From the NCBI RefSeq assembly GCF_009176975.1, contig NZ_WEZG01000002.1, forward strand, positions 434,001 to 498,000: DNA of 64,000 nucleotides. The letters are read 5' to 3'. This DNA comes from Aureimonas psammosilenae. Lineage in GTDB: Bacteria; Pseudomonadota; Alphaproteobacteria; Rhizobiales; Rhizobiaceae. The notes below the pieces were generated by a model, which was given only the letters and a program-made list of their open reading frames with translations, did not search any database and was not told the origin of the DNA. Of the stretch, positions 46,292 through 55,891 are shown piece by piece (position 1 is the stretch's first letter; each line of letters begins with the position of its first letter). The translations under genes were made by a program, and so were the position numbers.

Positions 46292-47455
46292 TCAGCTTTC
46301 GAGCTGAAAACGCTCGAAACGGCCGAGTTCATCGTCGATGCGCGCCTTCGACTCGACTGACGGCTCCTCAAACCACGTCGCCTTCTGGATCAGGAGGCGG
46401 CGGGCGAGCCGATCCGTCTTGAGGTCCAGCGCCGCGACGATCCGGTCGCCGAGAAGAACGGGCAGGGCGAAATAGCCGAAAAGCCGCTTTTCCTTCGGCA
46501 CATAGGCTTCGAAGCGATGCTCGTACCCGAAAAACACGGCAAGCCGTCTGCGCTGGATCACCAGGGGATCGAAGGGTGACAGGAGATGGATCATCGGTTC
46601 GCCGTCTGGTGCCGATCCATCCTCCAGGGCTTCGGGCGTGGCCCAGTGCTCCACCTTCTCAGCGCCGTCGATCACCACCGGGACCAGACTCCTGCGCCGC
46701 AGGCGCGTCTCGATCCGCCCGCGCACCGCGCTCTTCAGGCTCGGGACAAGATGGCAGATCGAGTCCAGGCTCACGACGCCTTGGGAACGCAAGGCCCGGT
46801 CGAGCATGTAGTCGAGGGTCTGCGTTTCCGTCGCAGGTCTCGGACGCGTTTCCCAGCCGAAATGACGCTCGGCGAGTTCATAGCTCTTCAGCATGCCTGA
46901 GCGCGCGCTGATCGTCAGCGCGCCGGTATAGAACGCGAGTTGCAGAGCGCGCTTGGACGGCTTGCGGCTCGCCCAGGCATGGTCCTTCTCGACCAGAACA
47001 TCGTCCTCGATCTCCCGGATCGACAGCGCGCCACCCTCCCGGACGAGCCGCATGACCTTGGCGAGGTCCTTCGGCGAAACGGAAGAGAACCAGGAGTTCG
47101 GGTTCTGCCGATGCCGGCGCATGGCCGGCATGAAGAAGCGGTAGTCCTCGGTCGGCACGTAGGAAAGGGCGTGCGTCCAGTATTCGAAGAGGCTGCGCTC
47201 GACGCTCTGCGCGGCCACGAGATGCTCGCGCTTGTAGCTCGGAATGCGGGTCCAGAGGATATGATGGTGCGAGCGCTCGATCACGTTGATCGTGTCGATC
47301 TGCACATAACCCAGATGCCGCACCGCCAGCGGCACCGCTTCCAGCCCCCCGCCGAACGGCTCCCGCTCATCCAACCGCTGCGCCCGAAGCCAGATGCGGC
47401 GGGCTTCCGACCGGGTCAAAGCGCGGATGTTTCTGGGAGCGGCAGTCATGACCAC
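46292..47455 (-). CDS. YcaQ/AlkX-type winged-helix DNA glycosylase (HTH_42)
   Basis: YcaQ (AlkX) of E. coli unhooks interstrand DNA crosslinks made by nitrogen mustards. The 387-residue protein carries the QxD catalytic motif in LGYVQIDTINVIERSHHHIL, the region YWTHALSYVPTEDYRFFMP and tandem winged-helix elements. The end RIDDELGRFERFQLES is expected for the family. It is convergent with the deacetylase gene, with a few bases between stops. Confidence 0.87.
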   Translation of the reverse strand: MVMTAAPRNIRALTRSEARRIWLRAQRLDEREPFGGGLEAVPLAVRHLGYVQIDTINVIERSHHHILWTRIPSYKREHLVAAQSVERSLFEYWTHALSYVPTEDYRFFMPAMRRHRQNPNSWFSSVSPKDLAKVMRLVREGGALSIREIEDDVLVEKDHAWASRKPSKRALQLAFYTGALTISARSGMLKSYELAERHFGWETRPRPATETQTLDYMLDRALRSQGVVSLDSICHLVPSLKSAVRGRIETRLRRRSLVPVVIDGAEKVEHWATPEALEDGSAPDGEPMIHLLSPFDPLVIQRRRLAVFFGYEHRFEAYVPKEKRLFGYFALPVLLGDRIVAALDLKTDRLARRLLIQKATWFEEPSVESKARIDDELGRFERFQLES

Positions 47456-47514
47456 TCATAGCTCGATGCTTCGAGCGGTCCCGTCAAGCTGGTAGAGCGA
47501 TCGGATCAAAAACG

Positions 47515-47548
47515 AAAAAGGCAGCGCCGCCGAAGCAGCGCTGCCTTT
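47515..47548 (-). terminator. Terminator of nrdJ
   Basis: Arms AAAGGCAGCGC (47517-47527) and GCGCTGCCTTT (47538-47548) pair perfectly. On the minus strand TTTTTCGTTTTT follows. It lies about 22 bases after the nrdJ stop. Confidence 0.92.
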
Positions 47549-47570
47549 CATCGAAGCTTGTCTTCAGGCC

Positions 47571-50500
47571 TTAGCTGCAGCCGCTCGTGGAGCCGCAGGT
47601 GTCGCACTTCAGGCAGGTGCCGTTGCGGACCATGGAGTAGTTGCCGCATTCCGAGCAGCTATCGCCCGTGTAGCCCTTCATCATCGCGAGCGTGCGCCGG
47701 TCGGCCTGCGAGGCTTTGGGCGCGGTGGCCGTGGCCTGAACTTCGCGCTCCGTCGCCGGGAAGGCGAGGGGCGTGTCGAAGATGCCCTGGGCCGGCGAGA
47801 TGTCGGCGGTGGGCGCCGGCTCCGAGACGGGGTCGAGATCGCGGCGGAAGCTCGTCGCGGGCTCTGACTTCGCGGCGACGGCAAGCGCCGTCGGGCGGGA
47901 GGTCGTGGCTGCGCGGGGCACCGGCCCCGACAAGGCCGCGCGAACCGGAGCCGCCGGCGTTGCCGCGCCCGTTGCCGGTGCGACGGTTGAAGAGCCTGCG
48001 GGTTCGTTGGAAGACACGACGCGGAACTTCGCCGTCTGGCCGCGCACCATGCCGGAGGAGATCGGCAAAGGCGCCGGCTTGTCGCCCTCGACGCCGCGCC
48101 CGATCGTGGAAGCGGCGATGTCCTCCGGCTGGACATGGGCCAGATCGTTGCGGCCGAGATAGGACACGGCGAGCTCGCGGAACACGTAGTCGAGGATCGA
48201 CGTCGCATTCTTGATCGCGTCGTTGCCCTGCACCATGCCGGCCGGCTCGAAGCGGGTGAAGGTGAAAGCCTCCACATACTCGTCCAGCGGCACGCCGAAT
48301 TGCAGGCCGAGCGAGATCGCGATGGCGAAGTTATTCATCATCGCGCGGAAGGCGGCGCCTTCCTTGTGCATGTCGATGAAGATCTCGCCGAGGCGGCCGT
48401 CGTTGAACTCGCCGGTGCGAAGGTAGACCTTGTGCCCGCCGACGATCGCCTTCTGGGTATAGCCCTTGCGGCGGTTCGGCAGCTTCTCGCGCTCACGCGA
48501 CACGCGCTCCACCGTGCGCTCGACGATCCGCTCCACGATGCGTTCGGCAACCTCCGCGGCCTTCGCGGCGGCAGGAGCCTGAGCGAGGGCGGCGGCGGTT
48601 TCCTCCACCAAATCGTCCTCGTCCTCCTCGTCCTCGATGAGGGAGGCGTTGAGGGGCTGGGACAGCTTGGAGCCGTCGCGGTAAAGGGCGTTCGCCTTCA
48701 GCGCGAGCTTCCACGACAACATATAGGCGTTGTTGCAGTCCTCGACGGTGGCGTCGTTCGGCATGTTGATGGTCTTCGAAATCGCGCCCGAAATGAAGGG
48801 CTGCGAGGCGGCCATCATGCGGATGTGGCTTTCCACTGACAGGTAGCGCTTGCCGATGCGCCCGCACGGATTGGCGCAGTCGAAGACCGGCAGGTGCTTG
48901 TCCTTCAGATGCGGCGCGCCTTCCAGCGTCATCGCACCGCAGACATGGACGTTCGCAGCCTCGATGTCCTTCCGCGTGAAGCCGAGGAAGGGCAGGAGCT
49001 CGAAGGTCATGTCGCCGAGCTGTTCCTCCGACACGCCGAGACGGCGCATCGCGTCGTCGCCGAGCGTCCAGCGGTTGAACACGAACTTGATGTCGAAGGC
49101 CGACTTCATCGCCGCGTTCAAAGTCTCGACTTCCTCCTCCGTGAAGCCCTTGGCGCGGAGCGAGCCCGGATTGATCGACGGCGCCTGGTTCAGGTTGCCG
49201 TGGCCGACGGCATAGGCCTCGATCTCGCCGATCTCCGCTTCGGAATAGCCGAGGGTGCGAAGGGCTTCGGGAACGGCGCGGTTGATGATCTTGAAGTAAC
49301 CGCCGCCGGCGAGCTTCTTGAACTTCACCAGAGCGAAGTCCGGCTCGATGCCCGTCGTGTCGCAATCCATCACGAGGCCGATCGTGCCGGTGGGGGCGAC
49401 GACGGAAACCTGCGCGTTGCGGTAGCCGTTGCGGGTGCCGAGTTCCACGGCCTCCGTCCAGGCGGCCTTGGCGCGGCCCGACAAGCGCTTGTCCTTGATG
49501 TTGGAATGGTCGAGCGGAACCGGATCGACCGACAGGCCCTCGTAGCCGTTGGCGATGCCGTGGGCGGCGCGGCTATGGTTCCGCATGACGCGCAGCATGG
49601 CTTCCGCATTGCGCTCGTAGTCCGGGAAGGGACCCTGGACAACGGCCATCTCGGCGGAGGTCTTGTAGGACACGCCCGTCATCAGCGCCGAGATCGCGCC
49701 GCAGATCGCGCGGCCCTCGGCCGAGTCGTAGGGGATGCCGGCCGTCATCAGGAGACCGCCGATATTGGCGAAGCCGAGGCCGAGCGTGCGGTAGTCGTAG
49801 GAGCGCTGCGCGATTTCCTTGGACGGGAACTGCGCCATCAGCACGGAGACTTCGAGCACAACGGTCCAAAGACGCGTGGCATGCTCGAACGCGACCGTAT
49901 CGAAGCGCCCGTCGCTCTCGCGGAACTGCAGAAGGTTGATCGAGGCGAGGTTACAGGCCGTGTCGTCCAGGAACATATATTCCGAACACGGATTGGACGC
50001 GATGATCTCGCCCGCCTCGGGGCAGGTGTGCCAGTCGTTGATGGTGGTGTGGAACTGGATGCCCGGATCGGCGGAAGCCCAGGCGGCGTAGCCGATCTTT
50101 TCCCACAGTTCCTTGGCCTTCAGGGTCTTGATGGTCTTGCCGGTGATGCGGGCGGTGAGGTTCCAGTCGCCGTCGTTCTCCACCGACTGGAGGAACTCGT
50201 CGGTGACGCGGACGGAGTTGTTGGAGTTCTGCCCGGCGACCGTCAGATAGGCCTCCGAATCCCAGTCGGTGTCGTAGATCGGGAACTCGATCTGCGTGTA
50301 GCCTTGGCGGGCGAACTGGATCACGCGCTTGGCGTAGTTCTCCGGCACCTGGGCGCGCTTGGCGTCGCGGATCGCGCGCTTCAACGCGGGGTTCTTGGCC
50401 GGGTCGAAGCAGTCGTCGCCCGTGCCTTCGCAGTTCACGCAGGCCGACAGAATGGCCTTGAGGTGCTTGGAAACGGTCTTTGAGCCGGTGACGAGCGCGG

Positions 50501-51419
50501 CGACCTTTTCCTCTTCGCGCACCTTCCAGTTGATATAGGCCTCGATATCCGGGTGATCGATGTCGACCACGACCATCTTGGCCGCACGCCGCGTCGTGCC
50601 CCCGGATTTGATGGCGCCCGCCGCGCGGTCGCCGATCTTCAGGAAGCTCATGAGACCGGAGGACTTGCCGCCGCCCGACAGCTTCTCTCCCTCGCCGCGA
50701 AGGCGGGAGAAGTTGGAGCCTGTCCCTGAGCCGTATTTGAAGAGGCGCGCTTCGCGAACCCAAAGGTCCATGATGCCGCCCTCGTTCACGAGGTCGTCGG
50801 CGACGGACTGGATGAAACAGGCGTGCGGCTGCGGGTGCTCGTAGGCCGAAGTCGAGCGCGTCAGTTCGCCCGTGCGGTAATCGACATAAAAGTGGCCCTG
50901 GCCAGGGCCGTCGATGCCATAGGCCCAATGCAGGCCGGTGTTGAACCATTGCGGGGAGTTCGGCGCGACCTTCTGGGTCGCGAGCATGAAGGCGAGTTCG
51001 TCGCGGAAGGCGGCCGCGTCTTCCTCATCCGTGAAGTAGCCGCCCTTCCAGCCCCAATAGGCCCAGGTGCCAGCGAGGCGATCGAAGACTTGGCGCGCGT
51101 CCATTTCGGAACCGAAGCGCTCGCCTTCCGGCAGGGCGGCCAGCGCTTCCTCGTCGGCGACGGAGCGCCAGAGCCAGGAAGGAACGTCATTCTCCTCGAT
51201 CTTTTTCAGGACCTTCGGAACGCCGGCCTTGCGGAAATACTTCTGCGCCAGGATGTCGGACGCTACCTGGCTGAACTGCGCGGGGACGTCGATATCGGCG
51301 AGGCGGAACACGACCGAGCCGTCCGGATTGCGGATCTCGCTGGTGGCTTTGCGGAACTCCACGGCGGCATAGGCGCCTTCGCCCGCTTTAGTGTAGCGGC
51401 GTTCGATCTTCATACCCAT
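47571..51419 (-). CDS. nrdJ: Adenosylcobalamin-dependent (class II) ribonucleotide reductase
   Basis: This single-chain enzyme reduces ribonucleotides to deoxyribonucleotides using adenosylcobalamin, with or without oxygen. The 1282-residue protein has [20 protein letters not shown] in the N-terminal half, the active-site region [20 protein letters not shown] and [16 protein letters not shown], the TSCPD-type domain ([20 protein letters not shown], about 1000-1100) and a C-terminal Cys cluster (SCSEC...[13 protein letters not shown]) that re-reduces the active site. No NrdAB is in the window. Upstream boxes suggest NrdR control. Confidence 0.95.
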   Translation of the reverse strand: MGMKIERRYTKAGEGAYAAVEFRKATSEIRNPDGSVVFRLADIDVPAQFSQVASDILAQKYFRKAGVPKVLKKIEENDVPSWLWRSVADEEALAALPEGERFGSEMDARQVFDRLAGTWAYWGWKGGYFTDEEDAAAFRDELAFMLATQKVAPNSPQWFNTGLHWAYGIDGPGQGHFYVDYRTGELTRSTSAYEHPQPHACFIQSVADDLVNEGGIMDLWVREARLFKYGSGTGSNFSRLRGEGEKLSGGGKSSGLMSFLKIGDRAAGAIKSGGTTRRAAKMVVVDIDHPDIEAYINWKVREEEKVAALVTGSKTVSKHLKAILSACVNCEGTGDDCFDPAKNPALKRAIRDAKRAQVPENYAKRVIQFARQGYTQIEFPIYDTDWDSEAYLTVAGQNSNNSVRVTDEFLQSVENDGDWNLTARITGKTIKTLKAKELWEKIGYAAWASADPGIQFHTTINDWHTCPEAGEIIASNPCSEYMFLDDTACNLASINLLQFRESDGRFDTVAFEHATRLWTVVLEVSVLMAQFPSKEIAQRSYDYRTLGLGFANIGGLLMTAGIPYDSAEGRAICGAISALMTGVSYKTSAEMAVVQGPFPDYERNAEAMLRVMRNHSRAAHGIANGYEGLSVDPVPLDHSNIKDKRLSGRAKAAWTEAVELGTRNGYRNAQVSVVAPTGTIGLVMDCDTTGIEPDFALVKFKKLAGGGYFKIINRAVPEALRTLGYSEAEIGEIEAYAVGHGNLNQAPSINPGSLRAKGFTEEEVETLNAAMKSAFDIKFVFNRWTLGDDAMRRLGVSEEQLGDMTFELLPFLGFTRKDIEAANVHVCGAMTLEGAPHLKDKHLPVFDCANPCGRIGKRYLSVESHIRMMAASQPFISGAISKTINMPNDATVEDCNNAYMLSWKLALKANALYRDGSKLSQPLNASLIEDEEDEDDLVEETAAALAQAPAAAKAAEVAERIVERIVERTVERVSREREKLPNRRKGYTQKAIVGGHKVYLRTGEFNDGRLGEIFIDMHKEGAAFRAMMNNFAIAISLGLQFGVPLDEYVEAFTFTRFEPAGMVQGNDAIKNATSILDYVFRELAVSYLGRNDLAHVQPEDIAASTIGRGVEGDKPAPLPISSGMVRGQTAKFRVVSSNEPAGSSTVAPATGAATPAAPVRAALSGPVPRAATTSRPTALAVAAKSEPATSFRRDLDPVSEPAPTADISPAQGIFDTPLAFPATEREVQATATAPKASQADRRTLAMMKGYTGDSCSECGNYSMVRNGTCLKCDTCGSTSGCS

Positions 51420-51504
51420 CGCCCTGAACCTTCCAGTTCGAAATTCGGTCGGACGCGATTAAGCGAGCGGCCAGAGGAGTCTGGTCGCGACTATAGCCGA
51501 GGTC

Positions 51505-51552
51505 AACCGATATCTAGTGCCCGATAAAGCTCGCGGCTACTACATATAGCCT
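51505..51552 (-). promoter_or_regulatory. Tandem NrdR-box-like sites upstream of nrdJ
   Basis: Box 1 (51505-51520, core TATCTAGTG) and box 2 (51537-51552, core ACATATAG) both resemble the 16-base NrdR box (acacTATATatagtgt type), and their starts are exactly 32 bases apart, the three-turn spacing seen at known NrdR promoters. NrdR represses ribonucleotide reductase genes when dATP is high. Confidence 0.6.
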
Positions 51553-51680
51553 TAGCTGAGCCCGCCCCATTCGTCCAGTGTACCGAAAATCGTCTAAAGT
51601 CTTAGTTAACCGTCAGACGGCCCGGTTCTGCACGATGGACTCAAGCGCGGCGGGGACCGAAGGTTCCGGGGAAGCTCAGC

Positions 51681-51689
51681 TTATCCACA
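51681..51689 (+). promoter_or_regulatory. DnaA-box sequence
   Basis: TTATCCACA is the consensus DnaA box, 262 bases upstream of the nrdJ start. DnaA controls ribonucleotide reductase genes in some bacteria. A single 9-mer could be chance. Confidence 0.4.
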
Positions 51690-51897
51690 GTCTTGGAACA
51701 TCAACGAAGAATTAAGTAGTTCTCGGTCGTGGATGCCGAATTAGACTCGACAACGCGTCCCAACGGAGTCCGTCTACCGCGAATCGGTTTCTCCGGAGAC
51801 TCGAACTCTTGGGCAAGGTGCCGGACGCAAACATCCGGCCGGCACAACGGGGGGCGAGGGAAAGTAACGCTGGAAGGAGCGTGGACTCCCGCGAGCC

Positions 51898-52392
51898 TCA
51901 GCCCGCCGTGTTCTTGGCGAGCGGGGCCTGGAAGGTGAGGCCGAGGTCCCAGGGGAAGAAGATCCAGGTGTCCTGGCTGACTTCCGTGATGAACGTATCC
52001 ACCAGCGGACGGCCCTTCGGCTTGGCGTAGACGGTGGCGAAATGCGCCTTCGGCAGCATCGCGCGCACGAGACCGGCGGTCTTGCCGGTGTCGGTGAGGT
52101 CGTCGACGATCAGAATGCCTTCGCCTTCGCCTTCCAGAAGCTGGGGCGCGATGTCCTTCAGGACCTTCAACTCACCCTGCTCGTCATAGTCATGGTAGGA
52201 GGCGATGCAGACCGTCTCGATCAGCCGGGTGCCGAGTTCGCGGGCGATGATCGCGGCCGGCACCAGCCCGCCGCGCGTGATGCAGACGATGGCCTTCCAT
52301 TCCGCCCGCACACCGGCGAGCCGCCAGGCGAGGGCCCGCGCGTCGCGGTGGAACTGCTCCCAGGAAACCGGGAAGGATTTGTCTGGCGTCAT
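51898..52392 (-). CDS. gpt: Xanthine-guanine phosphoribosyltransferase
   Basis: This purine salvage enzyme makes GMP/XMP from guanine or xanthine and PRPP. The 164-residue protein shows [20 protein letters not shown] and the PRPP-binding loop [20 protein letters not shown], then [20 protein letters not shown] and [11 protein letters not shown] chose ATG 52392 ([17 protein letters not shown]); a frame to 52473 adds an unrelated stretch. Confidence 0.93.
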   Translation of the reverse strand: MTPDKSFPVSWEQFHRDARALAWRLAGVRAEWKAIVCITRGGLVPAAIIARELGTRLIETVCIASYHDYDEQGELKVLKDIAPQLLEGEGEGILIVDDLTDTGKTAGLVRAMLPKAHFATVYAKPKGRPLVDTFITEVSQDTWIFFPWDLGLTFQAPLAKNTAG

Positions 52393-52494
52393 CAAACCGG
52401 CCTCACGCTCTTTCGTGGGCGTGCCGTTACGCGAATCACCGGGCTCCATGCAAGCCGGCTCGTTTCGAATCATGGGGATGGGCAGGCCCGATCC

Positions 52495-53256
52495 TCAAAC
52501 CTTCTCGCTCGCGCCCGCCGCTTCGAAGGCGGCCAGCATGGCGGCAACGTCGGCCTTCGCGGCGGCCAGCGCCTCGCGGTCGCGCGAGCGCATCACGAGC
52601 TCAGTGGAATGGCGCGTTCCGTCGAAGCGCGGATAGGAGCCGATGGCGACACCCGGATGGTTCTTCTGGATGTCGCGCAAGGGCCCGCCGATATCGCCTT
52701 CGGGGAAGCGGCAGGGCAGGGCTTCGCTGAGGATTGGCACGCCGGTCGGCAGTTCCTTCAGCACGTTGTCGACCATCGCCTGGAACACGGACGGCACGCC
52801 GGCCAGAACGAAGACGTTGTCGATGCGAAAGCCGGGCGCGGTAGAAACCGGATTGTCGATCAGCGTCGAGCCTTCCGGCATCCGCGCCATGCGCCGGCGC
52901 GCCTCGGTGAATTCCACGCCGCGTTTTTCGTAAGTTTCGGCCAAGCGCCGCAAGGCTTCAGGGTGCTCGATGACGCCCAAGCCGAAGGCCGCGCCGATCG
53001 CATCCGCCGTGATGTCGTCATGCGTCGGGCCGATGCCGCCGCAGGTGACCACGAAATCATAGGCCCGCCGCAGCGTGTTCACCGTGTCGGCGATCTGCGT
53101 CGGCTCGTCGCCGATGATCCGCGCTTCCTTGAGGTCGATTCCGGCCATGGTCAGAAGCTCGGCGAGGTGCCCGATATTGCGGTCCTTGGTGCGCCCGGAC
53201 AGAACCTCGTCGCCGATGGCGATCATCGCGGCGGTGGGGGCGGGGCTCTGCGTCAT
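52495..53256 (-). CDS. Molybdopterin-binding / CinA N-terminal domain protein
   Basis: The 253-residue protein has a MoaB/Mog-like domain: AAMIAIGDEVLSGRTKDRNI, VTCGGIGPTHDDITADAIGA, RRMARMPEGSTLIDNPVSTA and VFVLAGVPSVFQAMVDNVL. These match the N-terminal half of CinA; the amidohydrolase half is absent. Stand-alone copies are common in alphaproteobacteria; the function is not established. It is transcribed towards gpt. Confidence 0.87.
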   Translation of the reverse strand: MTQSPAPTAAMIAIGDEVLSGRTKDRNIGHLAELLTMAGIDLKEARIIGDEPTQIADTVNTLRRAYDFVVTCGGIGPTHDDITADAIGAAFGLGVIEHPEALRRLAETYEKRGVEFTEARRRMARMPEGSTLIDNPVSTAPGFRIDNVFVLAGVPSVFQAMVDNVLKELPTGVPILSEALPCRFPEGDIGGPLRDIQKNHPGVAIGSYPRFDGTRHSTELVMRSRDREALAAAKADVAAMLAAFEAAGASEKV

Positions 53257-53449
53257 CGGTGAATCTCTCGAAACGGATGGCGATTAGGAAGGGGCGCTTG
53301 GCCAAAAGGCAAGCGGCGAGGACTTGGCGTCTTCAGGGCGAAGACGGTTTGTCGCCGGCCGGCCCCTTTCGTTTCCCCTCGCCATCGGCTTTCTTGCCGC
53401 CACCGGTCGGCGCGGTAGTTCGCCCGAAACGCAAACGGAGTTGCAGTTC

Positions 53450-54049
53450 ATGGCGAAGGTCCTCGTCCTTTATTATTCGAGCTACGGCCATGTGCGGCAG
53501 ATGGCGGTCGCCGCGGCCGAGGGGGCCACATCGGCCGGCGCCGAAGCGCACGTGAAGCGCGTGCCGGAAACCGCCCCGCGCGAAGTCGTGGAAGCTGCCC
53601 ATTTCCAGACCGACACGTCGCATCCCGAAGCCCAGCCCGACGACCTCGCCGCCTATGACGCGATCATCGTCGCGGTCCCGACGCGCTACGGCAACATGGC
53701 CTCGCAGATGGCATCGTTCTGGGACCGCACCGGCGGGCTTTGGGCGCAGGGCAAGCTGATCGGCAAGGTCGGCGGCGCCATCACCTCCAGCGCGAGCCAG
53801 CACGGCGGCAACGAAGCGACATTGCTCTCGGTTCACAAGACGCTGCTGCACCACGGCCTCGTGATCGTCGGGCTGCCTTATTCTTTCCAGGGACAGTTGG
53901 ACACCAGCACCGTTGTTGGTGGCTCGCCCTACGGCGCGACGACGATCGCCAGCGGTGACGGCTCCCGCCAACCGAGCGAAACGGAACTCGACGGCGCCCG
54001 CTTCCAGGGCAAGCACATCGCTGAAATTGCGACGAAGCTCTTCGGCTGA
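53450..54049 (+). CDS. wrbA: NAD(P)H:quinone oxidoreductase, WrbA type
   Basis: The 199-residue FMN flavoprotein reduces quinones by two electrons. It starts with the FMN phosphate loop [17 protein letters not shown] and contains [40 protein letters not shown] and a late [19 protein letters not shown]. All are WrbA signatures. GGAG precedes the ATG at 53450; an upstream in-frame start is not needed. Confidence 0.94.
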   Translation: MAKVLVLYYSSYGHVRQMAVAAAEGATSAGAEAHVKRVPETAPREVVEAAHFQTDTSHPEAQPDDLAAYDAIIVAVPTRYGNMASQMASFWDRTGGLWAQGKLIGKVGGAITSSASQHGGNEATLLSVHKTLLHHGLVIVGLPYSFQGQLDTSTVVGGSPYGATTIASGDGSRQPSETELDGARFQGKHIAEIATKLFG

Positions 54050-54073
54050 ACGAGCTTCATGCTCAACGAAGCG

Positions 54074-54274
54074 TCACGCGACGAGGCTGAGGTCTCCTCG
54101 CGGACGCACTTCCTCGCGCGCCAAGGCTTCGCGAAGGCGCTCCAGCGCGAAGTTCTGGAGTCGAAGACGGTCGAGCACCGCTTCCGGCGCGGCACCGCTC
54201 GAAAGGTCGAGCATCGGAGCTTCAAGGTCGGAAAGCAGTGCGAGAGACGGGGGGAAGAGCAACGTCACGATCAT
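54074..54274 (-). CDS. Hypothetical small protein (66 residues, low confidence)
   Basis: A minus-strand frame of 66 residues begins MIVTLLFPPSLALLSDLEAP and ends PRGDLSLVA, with a helical middle (EAVLDRLRLQNFALERLREA). GGAG lies only two bases before the ATG, which is too close for a good start. No known family. It lies between wrbA and tRNA-Leu, and could also be chance. Confidence 0.35.
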   Translation of the reverse strand: MIVTLLFPPSLALLSDLEAPMLDLSSGAAPEAVLDRLRLQNFALERLREALAREEVRPRGDLSLVA

Positions 54275-54445
54275 TTCTCCGGACGGCTGGCTTCTACGCG
54301 CCGGAACATGGCCCTGACGGAATTAGGCATGAAAGCCGAGCCCGCGCCAAGGGCTGCCAAGCCTAAATTTCCGGCCCCAGACAACGAGTCGCAGGATACG
54401 CGGGCCGTCGCTGCCGTGCTGGCCGAACCCGCCGTCGGATCGGCT

Positions 54446-54530
54446 TGGTGCGGACGACGGGAATCGAACCCGTAATCCCGAAGGCGACGGATTTTAAGTC
54501 CGCTGCGTATACCAGTTCCGCCACGTCCGC
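54446..54530 (-). tRNA. tRNA-Leu (anticodon TAA)
   Basis: On the minus strand the cloverleaf runs from GCGGACG with its complement CGTCCGC at the 3' end. The anticodon loop is CTTAAAA (anticodon TAA), a variable arm follows as expected for leucine, and the T loop is GGTTCGATTCC. CCA is encoded (54446-54448). Total 85 bases. Confidence 0.97.
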
Positions 54531-54624
54531 CCGCTCACCTCTCTAGAGGGCGATCGCCCGCTTGGAAAGCACTTCGCGCAGCGCGGAGTGGACAAAGGCC
54601 TCCCGCCGGATTAGCCGGAAACAC

Positions 54625-55884
54625 ATGAGCGAGATCACCTTCCATTCCCGCGTGGGCGAAGCCGAAACGGCGTTGCGCGAACTCTTTCCGGCAACGCCGC
54701 TGCAGTTCAACGAGCACCTGTCGGCAAAGTACGGGGCGCGAATTTTTCTCAAACGCGAGGATCTGACGCCGGTCCGCTCCTATAAGATCCGCGGCGCGTT
54801 CAATTTCATGCGAAAGCGCATCGAAGCGGGTTTGTCGTCGGGGGCCTTCTGTTGCGCTTCCGCCGGCAACCACGCCCAGGGCTTCGCCTTCGCCTGCCGC
54901 TTCTTCGGGTTGAAGGGCCGCGTCTTCATGCCGGTGACGACGCCGCAGCAGAAGATCCAGAAAACGAAGATCTTCGGCGGCGACGCGATCGAGGTGGAAC
55001 TGATCGGCGATTATTTCGATGATTGCTATGCCGCCGCCAAGGCCTATGCCGCGACGGGGCAGGCGGCCCTCGTGCCGCCGTTCGACCACGAGGATATCAT
55101 CGAGGGTCAGGCGACGGTGGCGCTTGAACTCGTCCAACAACTCGGCGATGAAAACGCGGACATGCTGGTTCTGCCGGTCGGCGGCGGCGGTCTCTCGTCC
55201 GGCGTCACGCGCTATTTCCGCGAGAATGCGGGATCGCGGCCGGCGATCCGCTACGCCGAGCCCGCCGGTGCGGCGAGTCTCAGGACCAGCCTCAGCGAAG
55301 GCCGGCTGGTGCGCTTGAAGCAGGTGGAAGGCTTCGTGGACGGGGCGGCCGTTGCGGAGATCGGCGCGATTCCGTTCGAAACCTTGCGCGACGTGCGGCC
55401 CGAACACGTGGTGCTTTCGCCGGAAGGCCGGCTTTGCGGCACGATGCTGGAAATGCTGAACATCGAGGGCATCGTGCTGGAGCCCGCCGGGGCGCTCGCC
55501 ATCGATGCCTTGAAGGACCTCGCGCCCGTGATCGCGGGCAAGACCGTCGTGCTGGTCGTGTCGGGCTCGAACTTCGACTTCGAACGCCTGCCGGACGTGA
55601 AGGAGCGGGCGCTGCGCTTCGATGGGCTGAAGAAGTACCTGATCCTGCGCCTTGCGCAGCGGCCGGGGGCCTTGCGGGACTTCCTCGAAAATCTCGGACC
55701 GGACGACGACGTTTCGCGCTTCGAGTATCTGAAGAAATCGGCCCGCGACTTCGGCTCGATCCTGATCGGCATCGAAACCAAGAACCCGGCGAGCTTCGAC
55801 GCGATCTTCCGCCGCCTGGACGAAAGCGGCACCGCTTATCGCGACATCACCGACGACCCGATCATGGCCGATCTCCTGATCTGA
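54625..55884 (+). CDS. ilvA: Threonine ammonia-lyase (threonine dehydratase)
   Basis: This PLP enzyme deaminates threonine to 2-oxobutanoate for isoleucine synthesis. The 419-residue protein has FLKREDLTPVRSYKIRGAFN (PLP lysine in SYKIRGA, near residue 53), CCASAGNHAQGFAFACRFFG, LPVGGGGLSSGVTRYF and VVSGSNFDFERLPDVKERAL. The C-terminal 80 residues form one ACT-like regulatory domain (RLAQRPGALRDFLENLG). The ATG at 54625 (MSEITFHSR) is chosen. It begins about 95 bases from the divergent tRNA-Leu. Confidence 0.94.
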   Translation: MSEITFHSRVGEAETALRELFPATPLQFNEHLSAKYGARIFLKREDLTPVRSYKIRGAFNFMRKRIEAGLSSGAFCCASAGNHAQGFAFACRFFGLKGRVFMPVTTPQQKIQKTKIFGGDAIEVELIGDYFDDCYAAAKAYAATGQAALVPPFDHEDIIEGQATVALELVQQLGDENADMLVLPVGGGGLSSGVTRYFRENAGSRPAIRYAEPAGAASLRTSLSEGRLVRLKQVEGFVDGAAVAEIGAIPFETLRDVRPEHVVLSPEGRLCGTMLEMLNIEGIVLEPAGALAIDALKDLAPVIAGKTVVLVVSGSNFDFERLPDVKERALRFDGLKKYLILRLAQRPGALRDFLENLGPDDDVSRFEYLKKSARDFGSILIGIETKNPASFDAIFRRLDESGTAYRDITDDPIMADLLI

Positions 55885-55891
55885 CGCGCCG

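Larger units (their letters stand above)
51420..51897. other. Intergenic region upstream of nrdJ
   Basis: This 478-base region has no convincing gene. It contains the NrdR-like pair (51505-51552), a -10-like TATAGT on the minus strand (about 51491-51496), a perfect DnaA-box sequence (51681-51689) and a hairpin with arms GTGCCGG (51818-51824) and CCGGCAC (51839-51845). I looked for a cobalamin riboswitch and did not recognise one. Confidence 0.55.

Noticed and set aside
51729-51938. 69-residue frame upstream of gpt
   Set aside because: It overlaps the gpt end on the other strand, has no ribosome site and no recognisable domain.
54059-54475. 138-residue + strand frame between wrbA and tRNA-Leu
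   Set aside because: It runs into the tRNA gene, so it cannot be entirely coding; composition is that of a shadow.
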